Source of the DNA: Onishia taeanensis
GTDB taxonomy: Bacteria > Pseudomonadota > Gammaproteobacteria > Pseudomonadales > Halomonadaceae
Length of the DNA: 64,000 nt
NCBI RefSeq assembly: GCF_003268885.1
Contig: NZ_QLSX01000007.1
Location: 178,613-242,612, forward strand
Reading direction: 5' to 3'
In this document: in pieces, positions 8,659 through 16,757 of the stretch
How positions within the stretch are numbered: the first letter of the stretch is position 1
Layout: each line of letters starts with the position of its first letter
The notes under the pieces: generated by a model
What the model was told of the DNA's origin: nothing
Seen by the model: only the letters and a program-made list of their open reading frames with translations
Databases searched by the model: none
Translations under genes and position numbers: made by a program

Positions 8659-9078
8659 TCAGAAATTCAGCACCAAGCGGTGGCGACCGAGCAGCGTTGG
8701 CAAGGCATCGCCCTCCACCACTGATACCGGCAACATCAGGTCGTCAGTGCCCAGGCCTCGGCTTGTCAGGGCACGAGCATCGACCAGCAGCGTCTCGATA
8801 TCATACATGGCCAGCATATCGATCACGCCATGGGTGCCCTTCTGGCCAAGCGCTCCCGCCTGCTGGCCGGTCAACAGCGCCAACACGCCATCACCTGAAA
8901 ACAGCAGCGACACCCGCTGCCCGAAGGCGGCGGCCACCAGCGCAGTATCGAGGCCTTCCCGTAGCCAACTGGAGCCGTGTGGCGAATGGCGCAGAATGAC
9001 CAGCAGGTCGCCCTCGGCTACGCCTTCAACTACGCCTTCAACTACGCTCTCGTCTATCGAGCTCTCTGTCTCGTTCAT
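8659..9078 (-). CDS. tusC: Sulfurtransferase complex subunit TusC (DsrF)
   Basis: A 139-residue DsrE/F-fold protein. After a variable acidic N-terminus of about 20 residues (with a repeated VVEGV) it reads LLVILRHSPHGSSWLREGLD, typical of TusC, then LLFSGDGVLALLTGQ and DMLAMYDIETLLVDARAL. The acidic lead has internal repetition at the DNA level (ACTACGCCTTCA occurs twice), so a later start is possible but no better ATG is present. It lies between tusD and tusB on the minus strand in the usual order. Confidence 0.87.
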   Translation of the reverse strand: MNETESSIDESVVEGVVEGVAEGDLLVILRHSPHGSSWLREGLDTALVAAAFGQRVSLLFSGDGVLALLTGQQAGALGQKGTHGVIDMLAMYDIETLLVDARALTSRGLGTDDLMLPVSVVEGDALPTLLGRHRLVLNF

Positions 9079-9147
9079 GCCCCCCCCTTGAGCGCTGCAT
9101 CTGTTCCGTCAGCCGTTATCTCAGACCCATTCATCGCTCGGCTATAT

Positions 9148-9540
9148 TCACGGTGAAAAAGTGACCAAGCGATCATGGCTAAATCCCGCTTCCACCAACT
9201 GGCCAAGCCCGGTCAACTCGAAGGGAGGCTCAAGGCTATGCCCGGACTTGCCGTGTCGTGCCGCTTCTCGTTCGTCGAGCAGGCCACGGCGAAGAGCGGC
9301 GGCGATGCATACCAGCAATTCGGTACCGTACTCGTCATGCAGCGCGCGCCAGGCATCACCCAGGTGGGGCTCATCCTGTGGCGGCGCCGCCAGGCGAGCC
9401 GCATTGTAGACACCGTCGTGATAGAAGAACACCGTATCCAGGCTGTGGCCACGCTCGACCACTGCCCGGGCAAACCGCAGGGCCGAATGGGATGCCTGTG
9501 AACTGTAGGGCGCCCCCTGAACCAGCAATGCATAGCGCAT
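9148..9540 (-). CDS. tusD: Sulfurtransferase complex subunit TusD (DsrE)
   Basis: A 130-residue DsrE/TusD subunit, first gene of tusDCB-tusE. The chosen start MRYALLVQGAPYSSQASHSA (9540) has GAGGAAA as ribosome site. TusD hallmarks are FFYHDGVYNAA near residue 38 and the active-site region LLVCIAAALRRGLLD near residue 75, where the cysteine is the sulfur-carrying residue. The longer in-frame extension to 9576 is not supported. The intergenic DNA upstream (9541-9718) should hold the operon promoter; a TATTAT-like box sits near 9580 on the minus strand, but I could not fix a -35 element. Confidence 0.9.
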   Translation of the reverse strand: MRYALLVQGAPYSSQASHSALRFARAVVERGHSLDTVFFYHDGVYNAARLAAPPQDEPHLGDAWRALHDEYGTELLVCIAAALRRGLLDEREAARHGKSGHSLEPPFELTGLGQLVEAGFSHDRLVTFSP

Positions 9541-9718
9541 GGTTTCCTCGCAGCAAATGGCGCTTGAAAAGGCCAACGTATAATAGGCTCTAAAGGATCT
9601 GTTTTGCTGAGCAGACGCTCAGGAATGCCCTCCCGAAAACGACATGCTCTGGTACCCACCATGCCAGAAAAGGCTTGGCCGGGAACCACTCAACTAAAAC
9701 GACGCATCCAGAAACGAC

Positions 9719-9745
9719 TTGGCCCCGCCGAATCGGCGGGGCCAA
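9719..9745 (-). terminator. Hairpin after yccA
   Basis: A perfect 12-bp stem, TTGGCCCCGCCG against CGGCGGGGCCAA with a 3-base loop, lies 20 bases after the yccA stop. The downstream tract on the minus strand is only moderately T-rich, so it could be a terminator or a transcript-end stabiliser. Confidence 0.7.
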
Positions 9746-9765
9746 GAACGAATCACCTGCCGAAC

Positions 9766-10434
9766 TCAGTCGTTGCTCATGATGCCGAGAATCGACAGCA
9801 GGCTGATGAACAAGTTGTAGATAGAGACGTACAGAGTAATGGTCGCGAGGATGTAGTTGGTTTCGCCACCGCGATGCACGATCTCGCTGGTCTGGAACAG
9901 GATGGCGGCTGACGAAAACAGCACGAAGCCTGCAGACACCGCCAGTGACAGCGCCGGAATCTGGAAGAAGATACCCGCCACCATGGCCAGAATTAGCACG
10001 ATGGCACCGGCCGTCAGGAAGTTGGCCAGGAAGCCGAAATCTTTCTTAGTAATCAGCGCCACTGCTGACAGGCCAACGAAGGTCGCGCCCGTCATGGCAA
10101 GCGCATTCATGATCAGGGCCGCGCCATTGGGCAGCGTCAGGTAGGCGCTAAGGATCGGCCCCAGGGTAAAGCCCATGAAGCCGGTGAAGGCGAAGGTCGC
10201 CAGCAGGCCCATGGCCGAATTGGCGGTCTTGTGCACCAGGAACATCAGCCCGTAGGCGCCGATGAAGAAGACCAGGATATTCATCTGCTGAACGCCCATG
10301 GCCACGGCAGCGCCGGCGGTCAGAGCAGAGAACAGCAGCGTCATGGCCAACAGCGCGTAAGTGTTACGCAGCACCTTGTTGGCGCTGACGGCACTCTCCT
10401 GGCGTTGTGTTACATGAGTGTCTTGATAGGCCAT
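9766..10434 (-). CDS. yccA: BAX inhibitor-1 / YccA family membrane protein
   Basis: A 222-residue membrane protein with seven predicted hydrophobic helices. The segment KVLRNTYALLAMTLLFSALT near residue 20 matches the start of the YccA transmembrane domain closely. In E. coli, YccA interacts with the FtsH protease and modulates degradation of SecY. I start it at MAYQDTHVTQ (10434) with AGGGAG upstream rather than at the longer frame. The C-terminus (LYVSIYNLFISLLSILGI) is typical of the family. Monocistronic by context, ending in the hairpin just downstream. Confidence 0.9.
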   Translation of the reverse strand: MAYQDTHVTQRQESAVSANKVLRNTYALLAMTLLFSALTAGAAVAMGVQQMNILVFFIGAYGLMFLVHKTANSAMGLLATFAFTGFMGFTLGPILSAYLTLPNGAALIMNALAMTGATFVGLSAVALITKKDFGFLANFLTAGAIVLILAMVAGIFFQIPALSLAVSAGFVLFSSAAILFQTSEIVHRGGETNYILATITLYVSIYNLFISLLSILGIMSND

Positions 10435-10708
10435 CTGTCGATGCTCCCTTTGTTGATAATCATACATTCGACCAAGGATGCCGCGTCAGAGTTCGCGACG
10501 CAAGAACATAAGGTTGATTCGCGCATCAGGATTCAACGCCACTGGCTGATCGCCAAGCGGTTATTTTTCAAGCGTCTTCGATGTTCGAACAACAGGCGTG
10601 CAGGCGTCAAACACCCTAGCAGCCGGCCACTGACGCCATTCAACGACACCTCGTGACACCCGGCAGCGATGGATATACTGCGGTTTCAGACACTCAGGAG
10701 GAAGGGAC

Positions 10709-11242
10709 ATGATGCGATGGAGCTTGGTGGTAATGCTTGCCCTGATGCTTGCGGGCTGCCAGATCGCCCCGCAATGGCCTACGACGCCCAGTGGTGAGCC
10801 CAGTATCGAGGAACTGCCAGCGCCCGAAGAACCTCCACAGGATGGCCGCATCCCCCGGCAAGTACGTTTTCCCGAGGGTGAATATGCCGCCCTCGAGAAA
10901 ACCGGCAATGCCAGCATTCGCGGCCGGCTCTATCAACACGATTCTCGAGGAAACCTGGTCCCCGGGGCCGGCGAAACGGTCTCCATCGCGCCCATCACCA
11001 CCTACTCGGCAGAAGCTGCCGAGGTCGTACTCTCCGGGCGCGCTATCGCCCCGGCCGACCCGCGCGCCCGGGAATACACGCACTATGCTCGCACCGATGC
11101 CGACGGCAATTTCGTGGCCAACGGCCTGCCGGCGGGTGACTACTACGTCGCCGGCCGGGTCGGCGCCCTGAACGGCCGCCCGATCATTCACCAGGTCAGC
11201 GTACGAAGCGGCCAGACGGTCTCGGTCACCCTCAAGCGATAA
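10709..11242 (+). CDS. Lipoprotein with carboxypeptidase-regulatory-like fold
   Basis: A 177-residue lipoprotein: the N-terminal signal ends in the lipobox LAGC with Cys17 as lipidation site. A Pro/Glu-rich linker follows (residues 20-60). The C-terminal half, from about SIRGRLYQHDSRGNLVPGAG to VSVRSGQTVSVTL, has the pattern of a CarboxypepD_reg or SpaA-like beta-sandwich, including DADGNFVANGLPAGDYYV. Probably an outer-membrane lipoprotein; no partner gene is evident. A strong AGGAGG ribosome site precedes the ATG at 10709, and a second ATG directly follows it. Confidence 0.8.
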   Translation: MMRWSLVVMLALMLAGCQIAPQWPTTPSGEPSIEELPAPEEPPQDGRIPRQVRFPEGEYAALEKTGNASIRGRLYQHDSRGNLVPGAGETVSIAPITTYSAEAAEVVLSGRAIAPADPRAREYTHYARTDADGNFVANGLPAGDYYVAGRVGALNGRPIIHQVSVRSGQTVSVTLKR

Positions 11243-11252
11243 TGCTGGGGGG

Positions 11253-11295
11253 GCGCCGATGTCTGGCAATAAGGTTGCCAGCCCCCTCTCGGCGC
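11253..11295. repeat. Nested inverted repeat after the lipoprotein gene
   Basis: The outer arms GCGCCGA (11253-11259) and TCGGCGC (11289-11295) enclose an inner perfect stem CTGGCAA / TTGCCAG (11263-11269 and 11275-11281). A run of G before the outer arm and C inside it could give an alternative pairing. There is no T tract, so it may be a transcript-end structure rather than a terminator. Confidence 0.45.
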
Positions 11296-11494
11296 AAGCG
11301 GCACTCATGCGACACCTGCCATTCTCGGGGCTTAGCTCGGCCCCCACCTGTTGCCACTGTCTCGCGAGCCTGCGTTGCTCAATTTGCATAAACCTTGACC
11401 CAGAGCACGCCAAGCCGGCCATGTCGCTACCGGGCGGGCCTATACTTCAAGCGCTGCGCAGCGAACCCTTATCGATGATGCAGGAGCTACCGAG

Positions 11495-11671
11495 ATGCCG
11501 AACTACAAGGTCTTCAAGGCCATCAGCGTATCCGATCCTCCCGACACGCCGGCCGAATGGTGGGTCGTCGACAATCGGGCACCGAGCCAGCATGCCGCTC
11601 GACTGGTCGTGGATCGCTTCGAGACTCAGGAAGAAGCCGAACACCAGGCGGCCAGGCTCAATTCGGAGTGA
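11495..11671 (+). CDS. Small hypothetical protein (58 aa)
   Basis: A short gene starting MPNYKVFKAISVSDPPDTPA and ending QAARLNSE. The CAGGAG ribosome site sits 8 bases before the ATG and a clear terminator follows about 75 bases after the stop, which supports a real gene. The centre (EWWVVDNRAPSQHAARLVVD) followed by FETQEEAEH looks like a small soluble domain with one helix after a strand. I do not recognise a family and no function can be given. Confidence 0.7.
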   Translation: MPNYKVFKAISVSDPPDTPAEWWVVDNRAPSQHAARLVVDRFETQEEAEHQAARLNSE

Positions 11672-11746
11672 ATGAGCAGGCGCACCTCTCAAGGCGATGC
11701 ATTCAGCGTGCCCTTTATGCTTTGCCTTTTCGAAAGGCACGCAACA

Positions 11747-11775
11747 CGCGCGGCATCTGCCGCGCGCTGTTTTTT
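11747..11775 (+). terminator. Rho-independent terminator
   Basis: Stem CGCGCGGCA / TGCCGCGCG with a 2-base loop, followed by CTGTTTTTTAA. It should end the transcript of the 58-residue protein. A smaller hairpin (GCCTTTTCGAAAGGC) lies just upstream. Confidence 0.85.
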
Positions 11776-11847
11776 AACGGGCTGTCTTGAAGGGATAGCC
11801 TGGAGGCCTCGTCTAAAGGGCTTCGGTTTCAGGTTCGCGAACCCGCC

Positions 11848-12831
11848 TTAGCGGTTCACATCCACCACGATGCGCCCACGTACCTTACCCTCGATCAGTT
11901 GAGCCGCCGTTTCGATGGCTTCCCCGAGATCGATCTCGTGGGCTATTTCATCAAGAATCGCAGTATCCAGGGTCTCCCCCAACCGGTTCCAGGCGGCCAG
12001 ACGATCCTCGCGGGTGCGCATTACGCTATCGATGCCGGCAAGGGTCACGCCACGCAGGATGAACGGCGCCACGGTCGACGGAAAGTCCATGCCCTGAGCC
12101 AACCCACAGGCCGCCACTACTCCGCCATAGCGAGTGCCGGCACAGACGTTGGCCAAGGTGTGGCTGCCCGCCGAATCGATGGCGCCAGCCCAGCGCTCCT
12201 TGGCCAGTGGCTTGCCTGCCTCAGCGAGATCAGCCCGATCGATGACATCCGTGGCCCCCAGGCGCTTGAGATAGTCCGCCTCCTCCGGTCGCCCGGTCGA
12301 GGCCATGACCTCATAGCCAAGCGCTGCCAACAAGGCGATCGAGAAGCTGCCCACCCCGCCATTGGCCCCAGTGACCAGCACCGGCCCTGAAGCGGGGGTC
12401 AGCCCGTGGCGCTCGAGTGCCATCACCGAGAGCATGGCGGTATAGCCCGCCGTACCAATCGCCATGGCCTGCTTGGTCGAAAAGGCCTCGGGCAACGGGA
12501 TCAGCCAGTCGGCCTTGAGGCGCGCCTTCTGGGCAAGCCCGCCCCAGTGGCCCTCACCGACGCCCCAGCCATTGAGCAGCACAGGATCACCCGGCTTGAA
12601 GCTTGCTGAGTCGCTTGCCTCGACGGTCCCCGCCAGGTCGATCCCCGGCACCATGGGAAAGCGACGCACCACCGGCCCCTTGCCGGTAATGGCTAGGGCA
12701 TCCTTGTAGTTAAGCGTGCTGTACTCCACCCGCACGGTCACCTCGCCCTCGGGTAGCTGAGCGTCATCCAACTCCGTCAGTCCGGCGCGATAGCCGGCAT
12801 CGTCCTTCTCGATCAGGATGGCCTTGAACAT
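11848..12831 (-). CDS. acuI: Acrylyl-CoA reductase / YhdH-type quinone oxidoreductase
   Basis: A 327-residue zinc-free medium-chain reductase of the AcuI/YhdH family, which reduces acryloyl-CoA to propionyl-CoA with NADPH. Signatures are [20 protein letters not shown] near residue 37, PGIDLAGTV, the [12 protein letters not shown] loop near residue 90, and the nucleotide-binding [20 protein letters not shown] near residue 150. I use the ATG at 12831, preceded by AAGGAGGAG. A TetR operator sits immediately upstream and the TetR gene precedes it in the same direction. Other dimethylsulfoniopropionate or acrylate genes are absent here, so detoxification of acryloyl-CoA is a safer guess than full DMSP use. 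Confidence 0.88.
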   Translation of the reverse strand: MFKAILIEKDDAGYRAGLTELDDAQLPEGEVTVRVEYSTLNYKDALAITGKGPVVRRFPMVPGIDLAGTVEASDSASFKPGDPVLLNGWGVGEGHWGGLAQKARLKADWLIPLPEAFSTKQAMAIGTAGYTAMLSVMALERHGLTPASGPVLVTGANGGVGSFSIALLAALGYEVMASTGRPEEADYLKRLGATDVIDRADLAEAGKPLAKERWAGAIDSAGSHTLANVCAGTRYGGVVAACGLAQGMDFPSTVAPFILRGVTLAGIDSVMRTREDRLAAWNRLGETLDTAILDEIAHEIDLGEAIETAAQLIEGKVRGRIVVDVNR

Positions 12832-12842
12832 CACTCCTCCTT

Positions 12843-12859
12843 TTAGACTGATCGTCTAA
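12843..12859. promoter_or_regulatory. TetR operator upstream of acuI
   Basis: Perfect inverted repeat TTAGAC-N5-GTCTAA directly before the acuI ribosome site. The same half-sites with the same spacing occur upstream of the TetR gene at 13553-13569, so this is very probably the regulator's binding site. Confidence 0.8.
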
Positions 12860-12900
12860 TCGTGGGTAAAAAAACTCGACACGTCGATCGAGTACCGGCG

Positions 12901-13542
12901 TCAGTCACGTCGGCGGGGTAATCCCGACATATAGGCGGTCACGAAGGTGTCCAGCGGGTCCGGCGATTCCTTCAGCTTTGCACGCATGACGGCTCCTTCC
13001 CAACCGATCCAGAAGTAGTCCGCCAGGGCATCGCAATCCGCATCGGGCGCCAGCGCACCACTCTTGCGTGCCTCGACAAGGCACTCCGCCAGGCGCTGCT
13101 GCCAGTCGCCGAGGACCTGCTCGAGCGCGGCACGATAGCTGTCCGGCAACAGGCCGACTTCCTGTCCCAGGTTGCCCACCAGGCAACCGCGCCGAAAACC
13201 ATGTCGGGCCATGCCCTTCTTGGCATCTTCGGCAAAAGCATTGATGCGTGACAGCGGCGGCAAGGACTCATCACGCAAGTGACGGTCGAGTTTGCGCGCA
13301 AAAAAGGTCGCATACTGCTCAAGCACGGCACGCCCGAATACCTCCTTGCTGGGGAAGTAGTGATAGAAGGAGCCCTTGGGCACACCGACGCGCTTGAGGA
13401 TGCCGTCGATGCCGGCTGCCCGGAAGCCCTGCTCGGTAAGCACTTCCAACCCGCTGCGAATCAACGCCTCACGGGTATTCGGATTGCCTCGCGGCACTCT
13501 GGGCGGCCTGCCACGGCGGCGAATGGTGGTGATGTCAGTCAT
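12901..13542 (-). CDS. acuR: TetR-family regulator of acuI
   Basis: A 213-residue TetR repressor. The basic lead RRRGRPPRVPRGNPNTRE precedes the helix-turn-helix, in which GFRAAGIDGILKRVGVPKGS and FYHYFPSKEVFGRAV (residues 37-71) are the classic TetR motif. The C-terminal ligand domain has the CLVGNLGQEVG segment typical of the AcuR/NemR-like group. The start MTDITTIRRR is chosen because the operator lies 11 bases before it; the longer reading frame upstream runs through that operator. It is followed by acuI on the same strand after 69 bases. Repression relieved by acrylate or a similar electrophile is the family precedent, not proven here. Confidence 0.88.
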   Translation of the reverse strand: MTDITTIRRRGRPPRVPRGNPNTREALIRSGLEVLTEQGFRAAGIDGILKRVGVPKGSFYHYFPSKEVFGRAVLEQYATFFARKLDRHLRDESLPPLSRINAFAEDAKKGMARHGFRRGCLVGNLGQEVGLLPDSYRAALEQVLGDWQQRLAECLVEARKSGALAPDADCDALADYFWIGWEGAVMRAKLKESPDPLDTFVTAYMSGLPRRRD

Positions 13543-13552
13543 GAGAAATAAT

Positions 13553-13569
13553 TTAGACCAGTCGTCTAG
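13553..13569. promoter_or_regulatory. TetR operator upstream of acuR
   Basis: Inverted repeat TTAGAC-N5-GTCTAG, one base different from the acuI operator and with identical spacing. It lies just upstream of the acuR start, which suggests autoregulation. Confidence 0.78.
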
Positions 13570-13610
13570 CCCACGACAAGACACCCCCGACCAAGGTGGG
13601 AGGCGACGCC

Positions 13611-16600
13611 TTATTCGCTGGACGTTGACTGAGGCAAGGTGGATGACTGCGGCGACGAGGGAGCCCGCGAGGCCCGCCACTGTTCCAGATACGAGAGCAG
13701 CGCCGGAATCACGGCCAGCACCAGCAGCGTCGAAAAGCCCAGGCCGAAGGCGATGGAGACCGCCATCGGAATCAGGAACTGCGCCTGAAGCGAAGTCTCG
13801 AACAGCAGCGGCATAAGGCCGCCAATGGTGGTCAGCGAGGTCAGCAGCACGGCCCTTACCCGCTGTACCGCGGCTTCCACCAGCGCCGTATCAATGTCGA
13901 GGCCCTTATCCCGCTGCTGGCGGTAGAAGCTCACCAGGATGATGGCGTTATTGACCACGATGCCAGAGAGCCCAAACAGCCCGAACAGCGAGAGAATCGT
14001 GAGGTTGATGCCCAACGCCCAGTGGCCCAGCAGCGCTCCCACCAGCGCAAACGGAATGATCGCCATCACGATCAGCGGCAGGCTCCAAGAGGCAAAGACC
14101 CAGGCCAGCACCACGAACATCAGCGCCAGCCCCATGATCAGGCCGGTGCGCATATCGCCCAGCGTGTCGCGCTGATCCGCCGAGCGGCCCTCGAAGCTGT
14201 AGCGCAGGCGGTGCTCCTGAGCCAGCTGCGGCAGTACCTGGGCCTCCAGGCTGGCCAGCACCTGGTCAGCGGAGGTAACGGCCTGATTGAGGACAGCAGT
14301 CACTTCGACAGCGAGCTGTCCGTCGGCATGCCGCAGCGCCTCGAAACCCTGGCGATAGGAGATATCCATCACCTGATCGAGCGGCACGAAGCGTCCATCC
14401 TCGAGGCGAATCGGCAGACGCGACAGGGTACTCAGCCGCTCACGCTGTTCTCGAGGCAGCAGGACTTTCACCTCGATCTCATCGGCACCATTTTGATACT
14501 TCTGAACCAGGCGCCCGTCGAAGGCCGAACGCAGTTGCCTGCCTAGCGATTCCGTGGTCAGACCCAGCGCCTCGCCCCGGGGGCTCAAGGAATAGATGAG
14601 CTGCTCTCGCCCCCAGGGCATATCGTCATTGGTATTCAGCACCCCGGGCAGGTTGGACAGCGAGGCGGCTAGCGACGTCGCTGCCTGCTTGAGAACCGCC
14701 GGGTCACCACCGCTCAGGCGGATATTGACGTCCTCTCCCGGGGGCCCCGCGCGACGCTCGCTGATGCTCAGATTATCAAGTCCCGCCGGGAGGCGAATTC
14801 GCTTACGCCAGGCGGCAATGAACTCGGCATTGCGCACCTCGCGGGCATCCGGAGAGACCAGCTCCAGCCGCATCGCGCCGACCTGGTCGCCGCTTCGACT
14901 GCCTCCGCCATCATCGAGGCTTCTGCCGTGCAGTGTCACGGCGTGCACCACCAGCGGAACGTCGAAGGCCTGCTCGGTCTCAGCCAAGGTGTCTTCCAGA
15001 TGACCAAGGAAACGATCCACCCGTTCACGGTCGGTGCCGGAGACGAAGCTGGCATTGGCGTAGAGGATGCTTGATTCAGGCGTCGGGAAGAACTCGAAGC
15101 TGATCCGCCCACCGGCCAAGAGCCCAATGGTGACAAGCATCACAGCCAAGCCGGAGGCAATGGTGCTGGCGCGATGGCGCAGCGTGAACACAGAAAAGGC
15201 CCGAAAAGGCCCCTCTCGAAAGCGCTCGAAGCCCTTATCAAAGCGCTCGCGCAGCCGCGTGATCAAGTGTGGGCGGCGGCCCACCGGTGCCGGCGGGAAG
15301 GCATGACGCAGATGCGCCGGCAGCACGATAAAGCACTCGAGCAAAGACGCCGCCAGCACACAGATCATCACTAGAGGGATATCGACGAGGATGTTACCGA
15401 TCACCCCGCCTACCACCAGCAGCGGCATAAAGGCCGCCACGGTGGTCAACGACGAAGCCAGTACCGGCCATACCATGCGCTTGGCCGCCCCTTCCGAGGC
15501 GAGATGCGAGGCTTCGCCGAGGCGGTAGTGGGCATCGGCATCCTCGCCGACCACGATGGCGTCATCGACGATGACCCCCAGCGCCATGATCAGCGCGAAC
15601 AGCGAGATCATGTTGATTGACCCGCCGATGCCCCACAGCACCGCCAACGCCGCCAAAAAGGCAGTGGGAATCCCCACCGCCACCCAGAAGGCTACCCTTC
15701 CCGGCAGGAACAGATACAGCAGCACCATGACCAGCAACAGCCCTCCCAGACCATTGCCGACCAGCAGTGAAATACGATCATCAATCAGCTGCCAGCTCTC
15801 GTCATAGGCTTCGATGGTCACCGACGGCGGCAAGGTCGGACGGGTATCGGCCAGCCACTGCTCAAGCACCCGGGCTGCATCGAGGGAGTTGCCGTCCTCG
15901 GCACGCTGCAGCAGCAGCTCAACCGCCGGGACCCCGGAGCGAGACAGAGTGGTCTGGCCGTCCTGAGGCTCCTGGCGCAGGGTGGCAATATCGCCCAGGC
16001 GCAGCTGTGCCCGTTGATCGGCAATAACAGGCAGCTCGGCGAAGGCCTGGGGATCGCGACGCTGCTCTACCGAGCGTAGCTCGCGGGTGCTGTCTTGCTG
16101 TCCCATCAGCCCCGCCGGCAGATCCCGGGACATGCCCTGCACCCGTTCAGCGATCTGATCGAGGCTGAGTTCAAGCGCCATCAGCCGCTCGGCAGGCACC
16201 TCGATGCTGATCTGCTGCTCCGGCAGGCCACTGATCTCCACCCGGTCGATACCGGCCTGCAACAGTTCATTCTCGAAGCGGTGCGCCAGCCGGCGCAGTT
16301 CTGCGGGGGCCAGGTCGCCATGTATCAACAGCCTGGCGATCGGATCATAGCGGGCGACCCGAATCACCTGAGGTCGCTCGGCATCGGCGGGTAGATTGGT
16401 GAACTCATCGACCTGCTGGCGAACGTCATCCAGCGCAATGACCGGATCGGTGCCCTCGTTGAACTCCAGCGTCAGACTCGACACGCCCTGGGCGGAGGTA
16501 GAGCTCATGCGCTTGAGTCCCTCCACGCTCTTAAGGCGCTGCTCAAGGGGCACGGTAATACCTTCCTCGACGTCTTCCGCCGAGGCACCGCTCCAGACCA

Positions 16601-16757
16601 CCTGCACGCTGACCACATCCAGCGCGAATGTCGGGAAGAACTGGATGTTCATGCGCAATAACGCCAGGGTCCCGCCCAGCAGCATCATCAGCATGATCAG
16701 GTTGGCGGCCACCTTATGGTGGACGAAGAAACCGATGATGCCGCGGCGCCGACTCAA
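13611..16757 (-). CDS. RND-family efflux transporter, inner-membrane pump
   Basis: A 1048-residue proton-driven RND pump. An N-terminal membrane helix (residues 12-34) is followed by FFPTFALDVVSVQVVWSGAS, SAEDVEEGITVPLEQ, large periplasmic loops, a helix block with GVIVDDAIVVGEDADAH (the TM4 proton-relay acidic residues), and a second half with GLSGIVVNNAIILVSFY. The sequence resembles the HAE1-like group with unassigned substrates more than the classic AcrB. Its ATG overlaps the adaptor gene's stop by 4 bases (ATGA). No outer-membrane TolC gene is in the operon, so an unlinked channel is expected. Confidence 0.92.
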   Translation of the reverse strand: MSRRRGIIGFFVHHKVAANLIMLMMLLGGTLALLRMNIQFFPTFALDVVSVQVVWSGASAEDVEEGITVPLEQRLKSVEGLKRMSSTSAQGVSSLTLEFNEGTDPVIALDDVRQQVDEFTNLPADAERPQVIRVARYDPIARLLIHGDLAPAELRRLAHRFENELLQAGIDRVEISGLPEQQISIEVPAERLMALELSLDQIAERVQGMSRDLPAGLMGQQDSTRELRSVEQRRDPQAFAELPVIADQRAQLRLGDIATLRQEPQDGQTTLSRSGVPAVELLLQRAEDGNSLDAARVLEQWLADTRPTLPPSVTIEAYDESWQLIDDRISLLVGNGLGGLLLVMVLLYLFLPGRVAFWVAVGIPTAFLAALAVLWGIGGSINMISLFALIMALGVIVDDAIVVGEDADAHYRLGEASHLASEGAAKRMVWPVLASSLTTVAAFMPLLVVGGVIGNILVDIPLVMICVLAASLLECFIVLPAHLRHAFPPAPVGRRPHLITRLRERFDKGFERFREGPFRAFSVFTLRHRASTIASGLAVMLVTIGLLAGGRISFEFFPTPESSILYANASFVSGTDRERVDRFLGHLEDTLAETEQAFDVPLVVHAVTLHGRSLDDGGGSRSGDQVGAMRLELVSPDAREVRNAEFIAAWRKRIRLPAGLDNLSISERRAGPPGEDVNIRLSGGDPAVLKQAATSLAASLSNLPGVLNTNDDMPWGREQLIYSLSPRGEALGLTTESLGRQLRSAFDGRLVQKYQNGADEIEVKVLLPREQRERLSTLSRLPIRLEDGRFVPLDQVMDISYRQGFEALRHADGQLAVEVTAVLNQAVTSADQVLASLEAQVLPQLAQEHRLRYSFEGRSADQRDTLGDMRTGLIMGLALMFVVLAWVFASWSLPLIVMAIIPFALVGALLGHWALGINLTILSLFGLFGLSGIVVNNAIILVSFYRQQRDKGLDIDTALVEAAVQRVRAVLLTSLTTIGGLMPLLFETSLQAQFLIPMAVSIAFGLGFSTLLVLAVIPALLSYLEQWRASRAPSSPQSSTLPQSTSSE

